From Paracoccaceae bacterium (GTDB lineage: Bacteria; Pseudomonadota; Alphaproteobacteria; Rhodobacterales; Rhodobacteraceae), in the NCBI GenBank assembly GCA_021648225.1, contig JAKITE010000015.1:1-34038 (forward strand): a DNA stretch of 34,038 nt, given 5' to 3'. This document shows, in pieces, positions 1-8,303 of this stretch (its first letter is position 1; each line of letters opens with the position of its first letter). The notes beneath the pieces are model-generated. The model did no database searches. It had not been told where the DNA came from and worked only from the letters and a program-made list of their open reading frames with translations. Position numbers and translations under genes: made by a program.

Positions 1-54
1 ATTTTTGAATTGCACCTACCGAATGCGGGCAAAATCAAAGAGGCTACAGAGTAA
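1..54 (+). CDS. C-terminal end of a sensor histidine kinase (partial, DctB-like)
   Basis: The first 17 codons of the window are open and end at TAA 52-54. They translate to IFELHLPNAGKIKEATE. The FELHLP string resembles the last beta strand of a histidine-kinase ATPase domain. The stop lies 2 bp before the ATG of the response regulator at 57, so the two are almost certainly co-transcribed and probably translationally coupled. Because that regulator is DctD-like, a DctB-like kinase is the natural partner. The substrate and sensor domain are outside the window, so the identity is inferred. Confidence 0.6.
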   Translation: MFELHLPNAGKIKEATE

Positions 55-56
55 TC

Positions 57-1403
57 ATGCCAGAGACCCTTAAAGTTGCTATCATTGACGACGAAACCCA
101 TATGCGCGATTCCATCAGCCAATGGCTGGAGCTAACCGGATTGCCCACCCTGTGTTTTGAAAATGCCGAAAAAGCCCTTGCCGAAATTGGCAGCGATTTT
201 GAGGGTGTTGTCATTTCAGACATCCGTATGCCCGGCATGGGCGGCATGGATATGCTGAAACGCCTGCATGCTCAGGATCCCGCGCTACCGGTTATTTTAA
301 TCACCGGCCACGGCGATGTGCAAATGGCGGTCGAAGCCATGCAATACGGTGCTTATGATTTTATCGAAAAACCGTTTGATCCTGACCGTCTGGCCGAACT
401 GACCAAACGCGCCATTGCCGCACGGCGCATGACGCTGGATAACCGGACCTTGCGGCGCGAATTGGCCGATGGAACGGTTTTGCTGCGGAAACTTATTGGC
501 AGCTCGCAAGCTATTGAAAAGCTGCGCGAAGACATTCTGGATATTTCCTTTGCCGATGGCAATGTGATGATCCACGGCGAGACCGGCACCGGCAAAAGCC
601 TGATTGCCAATGCAATCCATGCCTGCGGGCCACGCCAAGGCAAACCGCTGATTACGTTAAATTGTGCCGCGCTGAGCGACGCAGAATTAAACCAGCGGCT
701 TTTTGGCCCCTCGGATTCAGCTGAAATCAAACCGATCATGTCTTATACGGAACCTTGCACCCTGTGTCTTGACGATGTCGGGTCGCTTTCTTCGGTCTCA
801 CAGGCGCAGCTGCTGACCATGCTTGAAACTTTGGACAATGAAACCGCTGATGGTGAAACGCCCCGGGTGCGTATCATTGCCGTGGCCGGACAAGAGGATC
901 AGAGTAAATCCATTGCTGACAGCCTGCGTCAGGATTTGTTTTTCCGCCTGTCGTCAATGGAAATCACCGCGCCAACCTTGCGGGAACGCGGCGAAGATAT
1001 TCTTGAATTATTTGGCCGTTTTACCCAGATTTTCTGTGAAGAATACGGCTGTGCGCCACTGGAAATTTCGGCGGCGGATGCCGCCAATTTGTTAAGCGCA
1101 CCTTGGCCCGGCAATATCCGCCAATTGTTAAACCTTGCGGAACGCGCAGTAATTCAATCGCGCCACGGCGAAGATGCGGTTTCGCAATTATTGGCAACCG
1201 AAACCGTTGCTTCTGCATCCACCTCAACCGCGCAAAAGCCGCTTAAAGAACATGTCGAGGCCTTTGAGCGCATGTTGATTGATAACGCCCTGCGTCGCCA
1301 TACCGGTTCGGTTTCCAAGGTTATGGACGAGCTGGTTTTGCCGCGCCGGACCTTAAATGAAAAAATGGCCAAATATGATCTTAGCCGCGCGAATTACCTT
1401 TAG
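57..1403 (+). CDS. dctD: DctD-like response regulator lacking the GAFTGA loop
   Basis: A 448-residue NtrC-family regulator. The receiver domain (about 5-120) has the acidic pair D11/D12, phospho-acceptor D55, T83 and K105. The AAA+ domain (about 145-370) has Walker A GETGTGKS at 174-181 and a Walker B-like CLDDVG near 237-242, where the family usually has LDE. The C-terminal helix-turn-helix ends in RRTLNEKMAKYDL, typical of DctD, which controls C4-dicarboxylate uptake genes with DctB. The stretch after LFG (about 216) is shortened and the GAFTGA sigma-54 contact motif is absent. By family knowledge such a protein should not activate sigma-54 polymerase; Rhodobacter capsulatus NtrC is a known GAFTGA-less regulator working with the housekeeping sigma factor. 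The start lies 2 bp after the upstream kinase stop. The exact regulon is not visible. Confidence 0.8.
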   Translation: MPETLKVAIIDDETHMRDSISQWLELTGLPTLCFENAEKALAEIGSDFEGVVISDIRMPGMGGMDMLKRLHAQDPALPVILITGHGDVQMAVEAMQYGAYDFIEKPFDPDRLAELTKRAIAARRMTLDNRTLRRELADGTVLLRKLIGSSQAIEKLREDILDISFADGNVMIHGETGTGKSLIANAIHACGPRQGKPLITLNCAALSDAELNQRLFGPSDSAEIKPIMSYTEPCTLCLDDVGSLSSVSQAQLLTMLETLDNETADGETPRVRIIAVAGQEDQSKSIADSLRQDLFFRLSSMEITAPTLRERGEDILELFGRFTQIFCEEYGCAPLEISAADAANLLSAPWPGNIRQLLNLAERAVIQSRHGEDAVSQLLATETVASASTSTAQKPLKEHVEAFERMLIDNALRRHTGSVSKVMDELVLPRRTLNEKMAKYDLSRANYL

Positions 1404-1412
1404 GGAGCAAAT

Positions 1413-2030
1413 TTAGGGGGCCAGCGCGGTTGCCAGATCGCCGTATCCGGTAAAGCGGCGTTCATATTTCAGGCCAAGCTGCACGGCGGCTTGCTCGGCT
1501 TTTTTATCAAGCGCGGGGTCATTGGTCTGGGCCAGATAGACCAGTTTTTCATAATTGCCAAAATACATATCGCGCAATTCCGGGTGACGGTCCAACCCCA
1601 TGGGTTTCCACACAAATGCATCAAACTGGCGCGCCAAAAAATCGGTCAGGTAAAAGGATGTGATCTCGCCGCGCTGTTCAAAAGCCTTGTTTCCATCAAA
1701 AAACGAATAACAATGCGGGCCGGAAATCATTTCAACCCCCAGATCATCACAGCGTTTTTGCAATATGCCGCCAGTGCCACAATCCGCATAAGCCACAAAT
1801 ATTTTTGCGAACCTGTCTTTTGATTGCCGCACAACGGCCGCTACCGCATCGGGGATTTTATCAGGGGTCAGATGCAAATCAGCAGGCAGGCATTGCAGCA
1901 CAAAATGATCCCAGCCATTCAAATCTTTAAGCGCAATGATTTCCCGTGCCAAGGCCCCGCAGGCCAGAATCAGCACGCGCCCGGGGCTAGGCTCGGGCGC
2001 GTCTGAAAACTGTGTCAAGTCCCGGGTCAC
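1413..2030 (-). CDS. DUF1638 family protein
   Basis: A 205-residue protein starting with GTG at 2030, which overlaps the TGA of the upstream corrinoid-protein gene by 4 bp, so translation is probably coupled. The sequence resembles DUF1638: an early VLILACGALAREI segment, a central FVAYADCGTGG segment (about 78-88) and a later GPHCYSFFDG segment. The conserved Cys residues and acidic positions suggest metal or cofactor binding, but I do not know the biochemical role. It is the last gene of the corrinoid/homocysteine methyltransferase run, and DUF1638 proteins are commonly neighbours of corrinoid methyltransferases. A helper role in that methyl-transfer system is inferred, not shown. Confidence 0.75.
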   Translation of the reverse strand: MTRDLTQFSDAPEPSPGRVLILACGALAREIIALKDLNGWDHFVLQCLPADLHLTPDKIPDAVAAVVRQSKDRFAKIFVAYADCGTGGILQKRCDDLGVEMISGPHCYSFFDGNKAFEQRGEITSFYLTDFLARQFDAFVWKPMGLDRHPELRDMYFGNYEKLVYLAQTNDPALDKKAEQAAVQLGLKYERRFTGYGDLATALAP

Positions 2031-2719
2031 AACTGGTTGTGTTTACGCGCCATATAGTCTTTGGCGGTTTCCACGGCCACGGCTGCATCACGGCAATAGG
2101 CGTCGGCACCGATGGCTTTGCCGAATTCCTCGTTTAAGGGCGCGCCGCCAACCAGCACGATATAATCATCACGAATACCCTCGGCGATCATCGTATCTAT
2201 GACGGTTTTCATATAAGGCATGGTGGTGGTCAACAACGCCGACATGCCCAGAATATCGGCATTTTCGGCTTTGAGCGCCGCCAGATAATCCTCAACAGGA
2301 TTATTGATGCCAAGGTCTACGACCTCAAAACCCGCGCCTTCCATCATCATCGCCACAAGGTTTTTGCCAATATCGTGAATATCACCCTTAACCGTGCCAA
2401 TCACCATTTTGCCAAGCTGCGGCGCACCGGATTCGATCAATAACGGTTTCAGGATTTTCATGCCGCGTTTCATCGCACCTGCGGCCAGCAAAACCTCTGG
2501 CACAAATAGAATACCGTCGCGAAAATCAATACCAACGATGCGCATGCCCTCCACAAGCGCTTTGGTCAGCACATCATAAGGCAGCCATTTGCGTTCCAGC
2601 AAAATATTGACGCTTTCGGCAATTTCATCAGCCATGCCATCATAAAGATCATCAAACATCTGCAAAACCAGCTCGTCATCATCAAGCTCGCTTAGAATCA
2701 GGTCATCTTCTTCGGACAT
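2027..2719 (-). CDS. Corrinoid (B12-binding) methyl-carrier protein
   Basis: A 230-residue protein with the two-part layout of MtbC/MtaC and the central part of MetH: a helical cap domain (about 15-100) and a Rossmann-like B12 domain (about 104-225). The B12 signature is GDIHDIGKN at 112-120, with H115 as the expected lower axial cobalt ligand. It is followed by a SALLTT segment and a GGAP segment, both typical of the fold. An AAGGAA ribosome site lies 7 nt before the ATG. It would carry a methyl group on cobalt for the homocysteine methyltransferase encoded just upstream. The methyl donor (folate, betaine or another) cannot be told from this gene. It overlaps the DUF1638 gene by 4 bp. Confidence 0.9.
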   Translation of the reverse strand: MSEEDDLILSELDDDELVLQMFDDLYDGMADEIAESVNILLERKWLPYDVLTKALVEGMRIVGIDFRDGILFVPEVLLAAGAMKRGMKILKPLLIESGAPQLGKMVIGTVKGDIHDIGKNLVAMMMEGAGFEVVDLGINNPVEDYLAALKAENADILGMSALLTTTMPYMKTVIDTMIAEGIRDDYIVLVGGAPLNEEFGKAIGADAYCRDAAVAVETAKDYMARKHNQL

Positions 2720-2791
2720 AAAAATATTCCTTTGTCACAGGTGCATAAGATTGATTTATGGTGCAGCCCGTTGATTAATCTTTGCATTTTA

Positions 2792-2806
2792 CGACTTGAT
2801 AAGTCG
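2792..2806 (-). other. Small stem-loop between bmt and the corrinoid gene
   Basis: CGACTT-GAT-AAGTCG forms a perfect 6-bp stem with a 3-nt loop, 9 bp beyond the bmt stop. Read in the direction of transcription it is followed by TAAAAT, not a true U-run. It could be a weak terminator or an mRNA-processing hairpin that sets the ratio of methyltransferase to corrinoid protein. The role is inferred. Confidence 0.4.
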
Positions 2807-2815
2807 AGGAGCGAC

Positions 2816-3820
2816 CTATTTGCGCCGCCGCCGTTCGCGTTTGGGGGGGGCGATGCCGCTGGTGCCATCATCTGGCGATGAAAACCCGCCCATTGCGGCC
2901 TCGATTTCTGCCAGATTTGGCGCTGGGCCTTTTGGTGTGTTTTCCAATGCCTCGCGCATTTTTTCCAGATGCACAGGCATGGTGCCACAACAGCCGCCAA
3001 TAATGCGCGCCCCGCAATTACGCGCCATAACCGCGTATTCGCCCATTAATTCCGGTGTGCCGTCATAATGGATATGGCCGTCCTGATATTTGGGAATGCC
3101 CGCATTGCCCTTGGCAATAACCGGCATATTTGGGTTTTCCTTGGCAAAACCCAGAATGGTGCGCAATAAATCCGAGGCCCCAACCCCGCAATTTGCCCCG
3201 AATGCAATCGGCTGATTGGGGATTCCTGCGACCAATGACACCATATTAACCGAAGTAAGCCCCATCATGGTGCGTCCCGCGGTATCAAAGCTCATGGTGC
3301 CACACCACGGCGCGTTGAGATTGGCAAATGCCTCGGCGGCGGCTCTGAATTCCTCGGGGGCGGAAATGGTCTCGACCCATAAAATATCCGCGCCGCCTTC
3401 CATCAGACCGCTGGCCTGTTCCTCGAACATTTCCACGGCCAAAGCATGGGATAAATCGCCGACCGGCTCCATGATATCGCCGGTTGGGCCAACAGAACCG
3501 GCAACAACAACCGTGCGGCCAGATGCATCTGCGGCTTCGCGGCCGATCTCGGCGGCAACGCGGTTAAGCTCTCGCACGCGGTCCTGGGCATTATGCAATT
3601 TCAGGCGCGAGGCAGTGCCACCAAAAGAATTGGTCAGAAACATATCGCTGCCCGCATTAATAGACCCGTCATAAAGCGCACGGATTTTGGCGGGCTGGTC
3701 GACATTCCACAATTCCGGCGCCTCGCCAGCCTCCAGCCCCATGGCAAACAGGTTGGTGCCCGTGGCGCCATCTGCCAAAATCCAGTCTCGTTCCGCCAGT
3801 AATTTGCTTAGCGCATCCAT
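2816..3820 (-). CDS. bmt: Homocysteine S-methyltransferase (BmtA-type, split methionine synthase component)
   Basis: A 334-residue protein of the homocysteine methyltransferase (BHMT / MetH N-terminal) TIM-barrel family. Visible motifs are an ADGATGTNL start (about 16-24), TNSFGG (about 63-68), a GANCG segment (about 208-212) and GGCCGT (about 275-280); the Cys residues of the last two are the expected zinc and thiol-activation ligands. It ends in a short Arg/Lys-rich tail. Often annotated betaine-homocysteine methyltransferase, but the separate corrinoid protein next door suggests a cobalamin-linked methionine synthase in pieces. Split methionine synthases have been described in Roseobacter-group bacteria (from memory). 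The gene lies 32 bp after sufE in the same run. Confidence 0.88.
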   Translation of the reverse strand: MDALSKLLAERDWILADGATGTNLFAMGLEAGEAPELWNVDQPAKIRALYDGSINAGSDMFLTNSFGGTASRLKLHNAQDRVRELNRVAAEIGREAADASGRTVVVAGSVGPTGDIMEPVGDLSHALAVEMFEEQASGLMEGGADILWVETISAPEEFRAAAEAFANLNAPWCGTMSFDTAGRTMMGLTSVNMVSLVAGIPNQPIAFGANCGVGASDLLRTILGFAKENPNMPVIAKGNAGIPKYQDGHIHYDGTPELMGEYAVMARNCGARIIGGCCGTMPVHLEKMREALENTPKGPAPNLAEIEAAMGGFSSPDDGTSGIAPPKRERRRRK

Positions 3821-3852
3821 AATTTTAATCCGTTCCTATGCCCATCAGGCGT

Positions 3853-4278
3853 TTATCCAACCAGTTTAGCAGCAATGCCATCCAGCCGTTCAATCATCGC
3901 GCGCAATCCGTTTGACCGCTGCGCCGAAAGATGTTGATCCAGCCCCAGACGGCCCATTTCTGCCAGCGCATCTACGGCCACGGCTTCGCGCGCACTTAGC
4001 CCGTTATAAAGCGCATGCAAAACCGCAATTAACCCACGCACAATCATCGCGTCGCTATCACCGGTAAACCGGATAATGGCATTACTGCCCTGCCCTTCAA
4101 TCTCGGGCATGATCCACACTTGGGATGCACAGCCATGCACCTTTGTGGCGTCAATCTTGTGGGCCGGGTCCATATCTGCCATTTTCTTGCCCAGATCAAT
4201 GACATAGCGATAACGGTCTTCCCATTCATCAAGAAATTCAAAATCTTCTGCGATCTCTTCGAATTGTTTACTGGCCAT
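3853..4278 (-). CDS. sufE: SufE family cysteine-desulfuration protein
   Basis: A 141-residue SufE. It accepts sulfane sulfur from the SufS cysteine desulfurase and stimulates Fe-S cluster assembly in the cytosol. The active-site Cys is C50 in KVHGCASQVW, followed by the RFTGDSDAMIVRGL segment typical of the family. The start is taken at ATG 4278, because AAGGAG lies 6 nt upstream and the protein then begins MASKQFEEI; an upstream in-frame ATG at 4302 would add 8 unsupported residues. It lies 24 bp after cobK and 32 bp before bmt on the same strand. No other suf gene is in the window. Confidence 0.92.
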   Translation of the reverse strand: MASKQFEEIAEDFEFLDEWEDRYRYVIDLGKKMADMDPAHKIDATKVHGCASQVWIMPEIEGQGSNAIIRFTGDSDAMIVRGLIAVLHALYNGLSAREAVAVDALAEMGRLGLDQHLSAQRSNGLRAMIERLDGIAAKLVG

Positions 4279-4302
4279 TGGGCGCTCCTTTGCGCCTAGC
4301 AT

Positions 4303-4956
4303 TTAAGCGCTTTGCCCGCATAGGTCCAGACCCAAGGATGCCGCAATCCATTCCAGCGCCGCATCAACATTTGTAACGGTTTTTATATCAGGTAAATCGG
4401 GCCGATCAATCAGCACCACAGGCAAGCCAAGCTGGCGCGCGGCGGCCAATTTGGGCCACCCCCCCTGCCCGCCTGCATTATGCACCACCAGCGCGTCGAT
4501 GTTGTTTTCAGCCAAGCTTTTGAGCTCGGTTTCAACATTAAACGGGCCAAAAAACGGGCAGATTTTGCCCATTGGCGGCGCGGGCGGGTGCGGCGTATTT
4601 CGGCTGCGCACCATCAGTTCAATATTTTCAAGCCGGTAAAACGGCGCCAACCGCCCGTTGCCAACCGCCAGCAAGGCATGTCTTACCTTTAACGATTCAA
4701 GGATTTGTGCTGCTATCGATGCGGAATTTGCAAAATGCCAATTATCCGCCGGTTCCGGCAGCCATTTCGGCCGTTGCAACAAAATATGCGGCTTGCCCTT
4801 TGCCGATAGCATGGCGCATTCAATCAGGTCCGTATCAAAAGGATGCGGCGCAATCACCACCAGCTCAGCTGACGGGTCAATTTCAACCCCCAGCTTTTCA
4901 ACCGCCTTGGTCAGCAGTTCAGCCTCTCGCGATCCACCGACAATTGCCAGCCTCAT
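4303..4956 (-). CDS. cobK: CobK/CbiJ-like precorrin-6A reductase
   Basis: A 217-residue protein beginning with a dinucleotide-binding loop (AIVGGSREAELL, residues 4-15). Its C-terminal half carries the CobK signature: LVVHNAGGQGGW, then AAARQLGLPVVLIDRP. CobK reduces precorrin-6A to precorrin-6B with NAD(P)H in aerobic cobalamin synthesis. At 217 residues it is somewhat short for the family (usually near 250). The ATG overlaps the rnd stop by 4 bp (ATGA), so coupling with rnd is likely. A lone cobK away from other cob genes is unusual, but it sits just upstream of a B12-dependent methyltransferase unit. Confidence 0.8.
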   Translation of the reverse strand: MRLAIVGGSREAELLTKAVEKLGVEIDPSAELVVIAPHPFDTDLIECAMLSAKGKPHILLQRPKWLPEPADNWHFANSASIAAQILESLKVRHALLAVGNGRLAPFYRLENIELMVRSRNTPHPPAPPMGKICPFFGPFNVETELKSLAENNIDALVVHNAGGQGGWPKLAAARQLGLPVVLIDRPDLPDIKTVTNVDAALEWIAASLGLDLCGQSA

Positions 4957-6110
4957 ACCGGAACAATCTTGACACCATCCGCCGTGGCCGAAAGCGCGAT
5001 TTTGCCTTGTTTCAATAATAATGCATCGGCACCAAAGGTTTTCAACCGCCAGCCGCGCAATGCGGGCACATCCGGCGTTTCTTCGTTGGCGATGCGATCC
5101 AGATCAGACGAGGTCGCGATCAGCTTTGCCGCCACCCCCGCGCTTGATGATTTTGCCTTTAGCAATACCCGCAACAGGTCCGATAATGCCTCGGACCCTT
5201 GTTTCTTTTCCCGCTGTTTTTGCAAATCCGGAAGATCCTCTTCTTCACATTCCACACCGCGCTTTACCGCTGCCAAAATACCTTCGGCAATTTCGCCGCG
5301 CCGCCCGTCACGCAACAGGCGCGATTTGCCAAGCTCATGGGAATCTTTGGGTTTGTTTGCCGCTAGTTCCAACAATGCATCATCCTTATATACGCGGGGC
5401 CGCGGGATGTTTTTACGCTGTGCGTATTCTTCGCGAAAAGCAGCCAGTTCACGCGCCACCGCCAGAAAGCGCCGCGAATTGGTGCGGGTTTTCAGGCGTT
5501 TCCATGCGTTTTCAGGCTTGATAATATAAGTATCGGGGTTCATCAGCACCGCCAATTCTTCCTCCACCCATGCCTCGCGACCGGTTTCCTTCAGCTGCTT
5601 GGCAAGTTCTTCATAAACCACCCGCAGATGGGTGACATCGCCAATCGCATAGGTTTTCTGGTTGGCAGACAAGGGCCGCCGCGACCAATCGGTAAAGCGG
5701 CTGGATTTATCGACCTGTTCACGCGCAATTTTACGCACAAGGGTTTCATAGCCGACCTGTTCACCAAACCCGCACACCATCGCCGCCACTTGGGTGTCAA
5801 AAAACGGCTTTGGAATCACCCCGCCCTCGGTGGCAAAAATCTCCAGATCTTGCCGCGCGGCGTGAAATACCTTGACCACGTTTTCATCGCGAAACAGATC
5901 ATATAACGGCGCAAGGTCCAGCCCGCCAGCCAATGTATCAATCAAAACAGCGCCTGACGTGCCCTCGCCCGGCATGGCGACCTGCACAAGGCATAGCTGT
6001 GCATAATACGTGCGCTCGCGCAAAAACTCGGTATCTATGGTTACATACGGGTGGGTGGCGCATTCAGCGCAATACGCGACCAGCGCGTCAGTAGTTGTTA
6101 TTGTTTTCAT
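4953..6110 (-). CDS. rnd: Ribonuclease D
   Basis: A 385-residue 3'-5' exoribonuclease of the DEDD family, expected to trim tRNA and other stable RNA 3' ends. DEDD motifs: D26 and E28 in TIDTEFLRERTYY, D88 in FHAARQDLEIF, and YAIGD (Y154, D158). An HRDC-like helical region follows from about 205, as in E. coli RNase D. The start is placed at ATG 6110 (MKTITTTDAL), because the family begins just before the first DEDD strand; an extension to 6167 would overlap the divergent aminotransferase start. Only 55 bp separate it from that divergent gene, so the two promoters must share or overlap this gap. Confidence 0.93.
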   Translation of the reverse strand: MKTITTTDALVAYCAECATHPYVTIDTEFLRERTYYAQLCLVQVAMPGEGTSGAVLIDTLAGGLDLAPLYDLFRDENVVKVFHAARQDLEIFATEGGVIPKPFFDTQVAAMVCGFGEQVGYETLVRKIAREQVDKSSRFTDWSRRPLSANQKTYAIGDVTHLRVVYEELAKQLKETGREAWVEEELAVLMNPDTYIIKPENAWKRLKTRTNSRRFLAVARELAAFREEYAQRKNIPRPRVYKDDALLELAANKPKDSHELGKSRLLRDGRRGEIAEGILAAVKRGVECEEEDLPDLQKQREKKQGSEALSDLLRVLLKAKSSSAGVAAKLIATSSDLDRIANEETPDVPALRGWRLKTFGADALLLKQGKIALSATADGVKIVPV

Positions 6111-6165
6111 TCCGCTGTTATATCTGGTTTCAGCCCCGCTTTCCAAGCCCAAATTCGGAGACCCC

Positions 6166-7353
6166 ATGCGCGCCAGACTTGACCTAGACCTCGCAACGCC
6201 CGAACCCCCGCCGCAAGCCTCGATTGACGCGGCGATGCGGCTGTTGAAAACCGGCCATTTGTTTCGTTACGGCGAGATGGGTGGCGAGGGCAACGAGGCT
6301 GCATTGCTGGAAAGTGAATTCGCGGCAATGCTGGGGGCAAAATACTGTATCGCGGTTAATTCCGGTGGTTCGGCGATGTTTCTGGCGTTAAAGGCCGCAG
6401 GGGTGCAGGCCGGTGACAAGGTGTTGCTAAACGCCTTTACCCTTGCACCGGTTCCGGGGGCTTTGCAACATCTGGGCGCTGAAACCGTGTTGGTTGATAT
6501 TAATGAGCGTTTGGTGATTGACCCCGATGCGTTGCGCTCAAGGGCTGCGCAGACCGGCGCCAAATTCCTGTTGCAAAGCCATATGCGCGGCCATATCGCC
6601 GATATGGATGAAATTACCGCAATATGTGCTGAATTTGACATCAAAATGATCGAGGATTGCGCCCACACCATGGGCGCCACATGGAACGGCGTTCAGACCG
6701 GCCAATTCGGCATTGCGGCTGCATTTTCGAGCCAGTCCTATAAGCAATTCAACACCGGCGAAGGTGGTTTGATTGTTACCAATGATGCAGATATCGCCGC
6801 GCGTGCGATTTTAATGTCGGGCAGCTATATGCTGTATAAACAACATGCCGCCGCGCCTGATCCGGTGGTTTTCGAGCATTGGAAAGGCAGTTGTGCCAAT
6901 CATTCCATGCGGATGAGCGCGTTAGTTGCCGCAATCCTGCGCCCGCAATTGCCATTGCTGGCAGCACGCAACAAGCGTTGGCGCGAAATCCATGACCGGA
7001 TTGCAAGCCGTTTGCGTTGCCATCAAATGATAAGATTGCCGGATCGCCCAAAAGAAGAAAATTACACGCCAACTTCGATCCAGTTTTTTCTGGCAGGGGG
7101 TAATATCGATGCCGTGCTTGAACAAAGCGCCAGACACGGTGTGCCGATCAAGTTTTTTGGCGGGGACAAAGCGGTTGGTTTCACCTCGCGTTCGATCCAT
7201 TGGGAATATATTTCGAGGGATCAACCGGTTGGGCAATCTGAACGGGTGCTTTCCAGCCTTTGCGATGTGCGCCTGCCACTGGGCCTGACCAATGATCAGG
7301 CGGATATTCTGGCCGATGTAATCACCCAGTCGATTGACGCGGTGATGGCATGA
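6166..7353 (+). CDS. DegT/DnrJ/EryC1/StrS family PLP aminotransferase (copy 1)
   Basis: A 395-residue fold-type I aminotransferase. PLP features: VNSGGSAM (about 64-71) for the phosphate cup, IEDCAHTMG with D164, and SSQSYKQFNTGEGG with K193 as the Schiff-base lysine. Family members usually aminate sugar ketones or cyclitols; the substrate here is unknown. The start is ATG 6166, with CGGAG 6 nt upstream; longer readings to 6010 run antisense through rnd. The stop overlaps the LysR start by 4 bp (ATGA), so the two are coupled. It is clearly paralogous to the protein at 8300-9484 (shared SHMRGH, FQ/SSQSYK and DIRLP-like segments). The Phe/Trp residues near the C-terminus differ, so substrates may differ. 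Confidence 0.88.
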   Translation: MRARLDLDLATPEPPPQASIDAAMRLLKTGHLFRYGEMGGEGNEAALLESEFAAMLGAKYCIAVNSGGSAMFLALKAAGVQAGDKVLLNAFTLAPVPGALQHLGAETVLVDINERLVIDPDALRSRAAQTGAKFLLQSHMRGHIADMDEITAICAEFDIKMIEDCAHTMGATWNGVQTGQFGIAAAFSSQSYKQFNTGEGGLIVTNDADIAARAILMSGSYMLYKQHAAAPDPVVFEHWKGSCANHSMRMSALVAAILRPQLPLLAARNKRWREIHDRIASRLRCHQMIRLPDRPKEENYTPTSIQFFLAGGNIDAVLEQSARHGVPIKFFGGDKAVGFTSRSIHWEYISRDQPVGQSERVLSSLCDVRLPLGLTNDQADILADVITQSIDAVMA

Positions 7354-8303
7354 GCCGCCTGACCTTGCGTTCCATCGAGATATTTATTGCCGCCGTTGAA
7401 GAAGGATCTGTTGCTGCCGCCGCGCGCCGCCTGAAAACCAGCCCGTCATCCATCAGCCAGCAGATATCCAACCTTGAATCCGAACTTGGCACCATATTGC
7501 TGGACCGCGCCGCGCGGCCCTTGGCCCTGACCCCTTCGGGGTTTTTGTTTCAGCGCCGCGCCCAGAATATTCTGGCAGAGGCAATTCTGGCCAGAGCCGA
7601 GCTTTCCGCGCAGGATTTTTCCAAGCTCAGCCGGTTTAGCATTGCCATTATTGATGATTTTGAACCGGACGTGACCCCTGCGCTGATCTCGCAGCTATCC
7701 GAAGACATGCCCCAAGCCCATCTTGTGTTGTCAACCGGTGCCAGCCATTCCAATCTGGCCGCGCTCGAATCGCGCAGTGTCGATATTTGTATCGCCGCCG
7801 AACCCGATAGCAGTGCTGACTGGATGGAAATCTATCCGCTATTGAACGAACCATTTGTGGCGCTGGCCCCAAAGGGAAAAATTGATCCGGCGCAAGACAG
7901 CTTTGCGCAATTGATGCAATTGCCCTTTATCCGGTTTCCCGAAAATCAGGTTGTTGGCCGCAAAATAGAGGCCGCACTTGCCCATCAACGCCTGTCGATC
8001 CCGCAGAAATTTACCTTGGACAGCTATCAATCCATCATGGCGATGGTTGCCAAAGGCGCCGGATGGGCGATTGCCCCGCCCATGTGTTACCTGCGGGCGC
8101 AGCGTTTTCAGGATTCGGTTGATATGATGCCTATTCCAATTAATGGCCTGTCGCGGCGCATCTCGCTGTTTGCACGGCGCGATACGCTTGATGTTATGCC
8201 ACGCGACATTGCCACGCGCATGAGACCATTGATCAAGGCAATGTTAATTGACCGCGCCATCGCACAATTTGGCTGGCTACGCAGTGAATTCAGATTGCTT
8301 TAG
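7350..8303 (+). CDS. LysR-family transcriptional regulator
   Basis: A 317-residue LysR-type regulator. The N-terminal winged helix (about 1-60) contains GSVAAAARRLKTSPSSISQ, and the substrate-binding domain starts near residue 90 (SIAIIDDFEPDV). The start ATG overlaps the stop of aminotransferase copy 1. The stop TAG at 8301-8303 overlaps the stop of the convergent aminotransferase copy 2. Position between the two paralogues suggests it controls one or both, with an effector related to their substrate; this is inference. It has no obvious separate promoter, so it would be made from the same transcript as copy 1. Confidence 0.9.
   Translation: MSRLTLRSIEIFIAAVEEGSVAAAARRLKTSPSSISQQISNLESELGTILLDRAARPLALTPSGFLFQRRAQNILAEAILARAELSAQDFSKLSRFSIAIIDDFEPDVTPALISQLSEDMPQAHLVLSTGASHSNLAALESRSVDICIAAEPDSSADWMEIYPLLNEPFVALAPKGKIDPAQDSFAQLMQLPFIRFPENQVVGRKIEAALAHQRLSIPQKFTLDSYQSIMAMVAKGAGWAIAPPMCYLRAQRFQDSVDMMPIPINGLSRRISLFARRDTLDVMPRDIATRMRPLIKAMLIDRAIAQFGWLRSEFRLL

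Noticed and set aside
6010..6165. N-terminal extension of aminotransferase copy 1
   Set aside because: The extra codons lie antisense to rnd and do not look like the family; a ribosome site supports ATG 6166.
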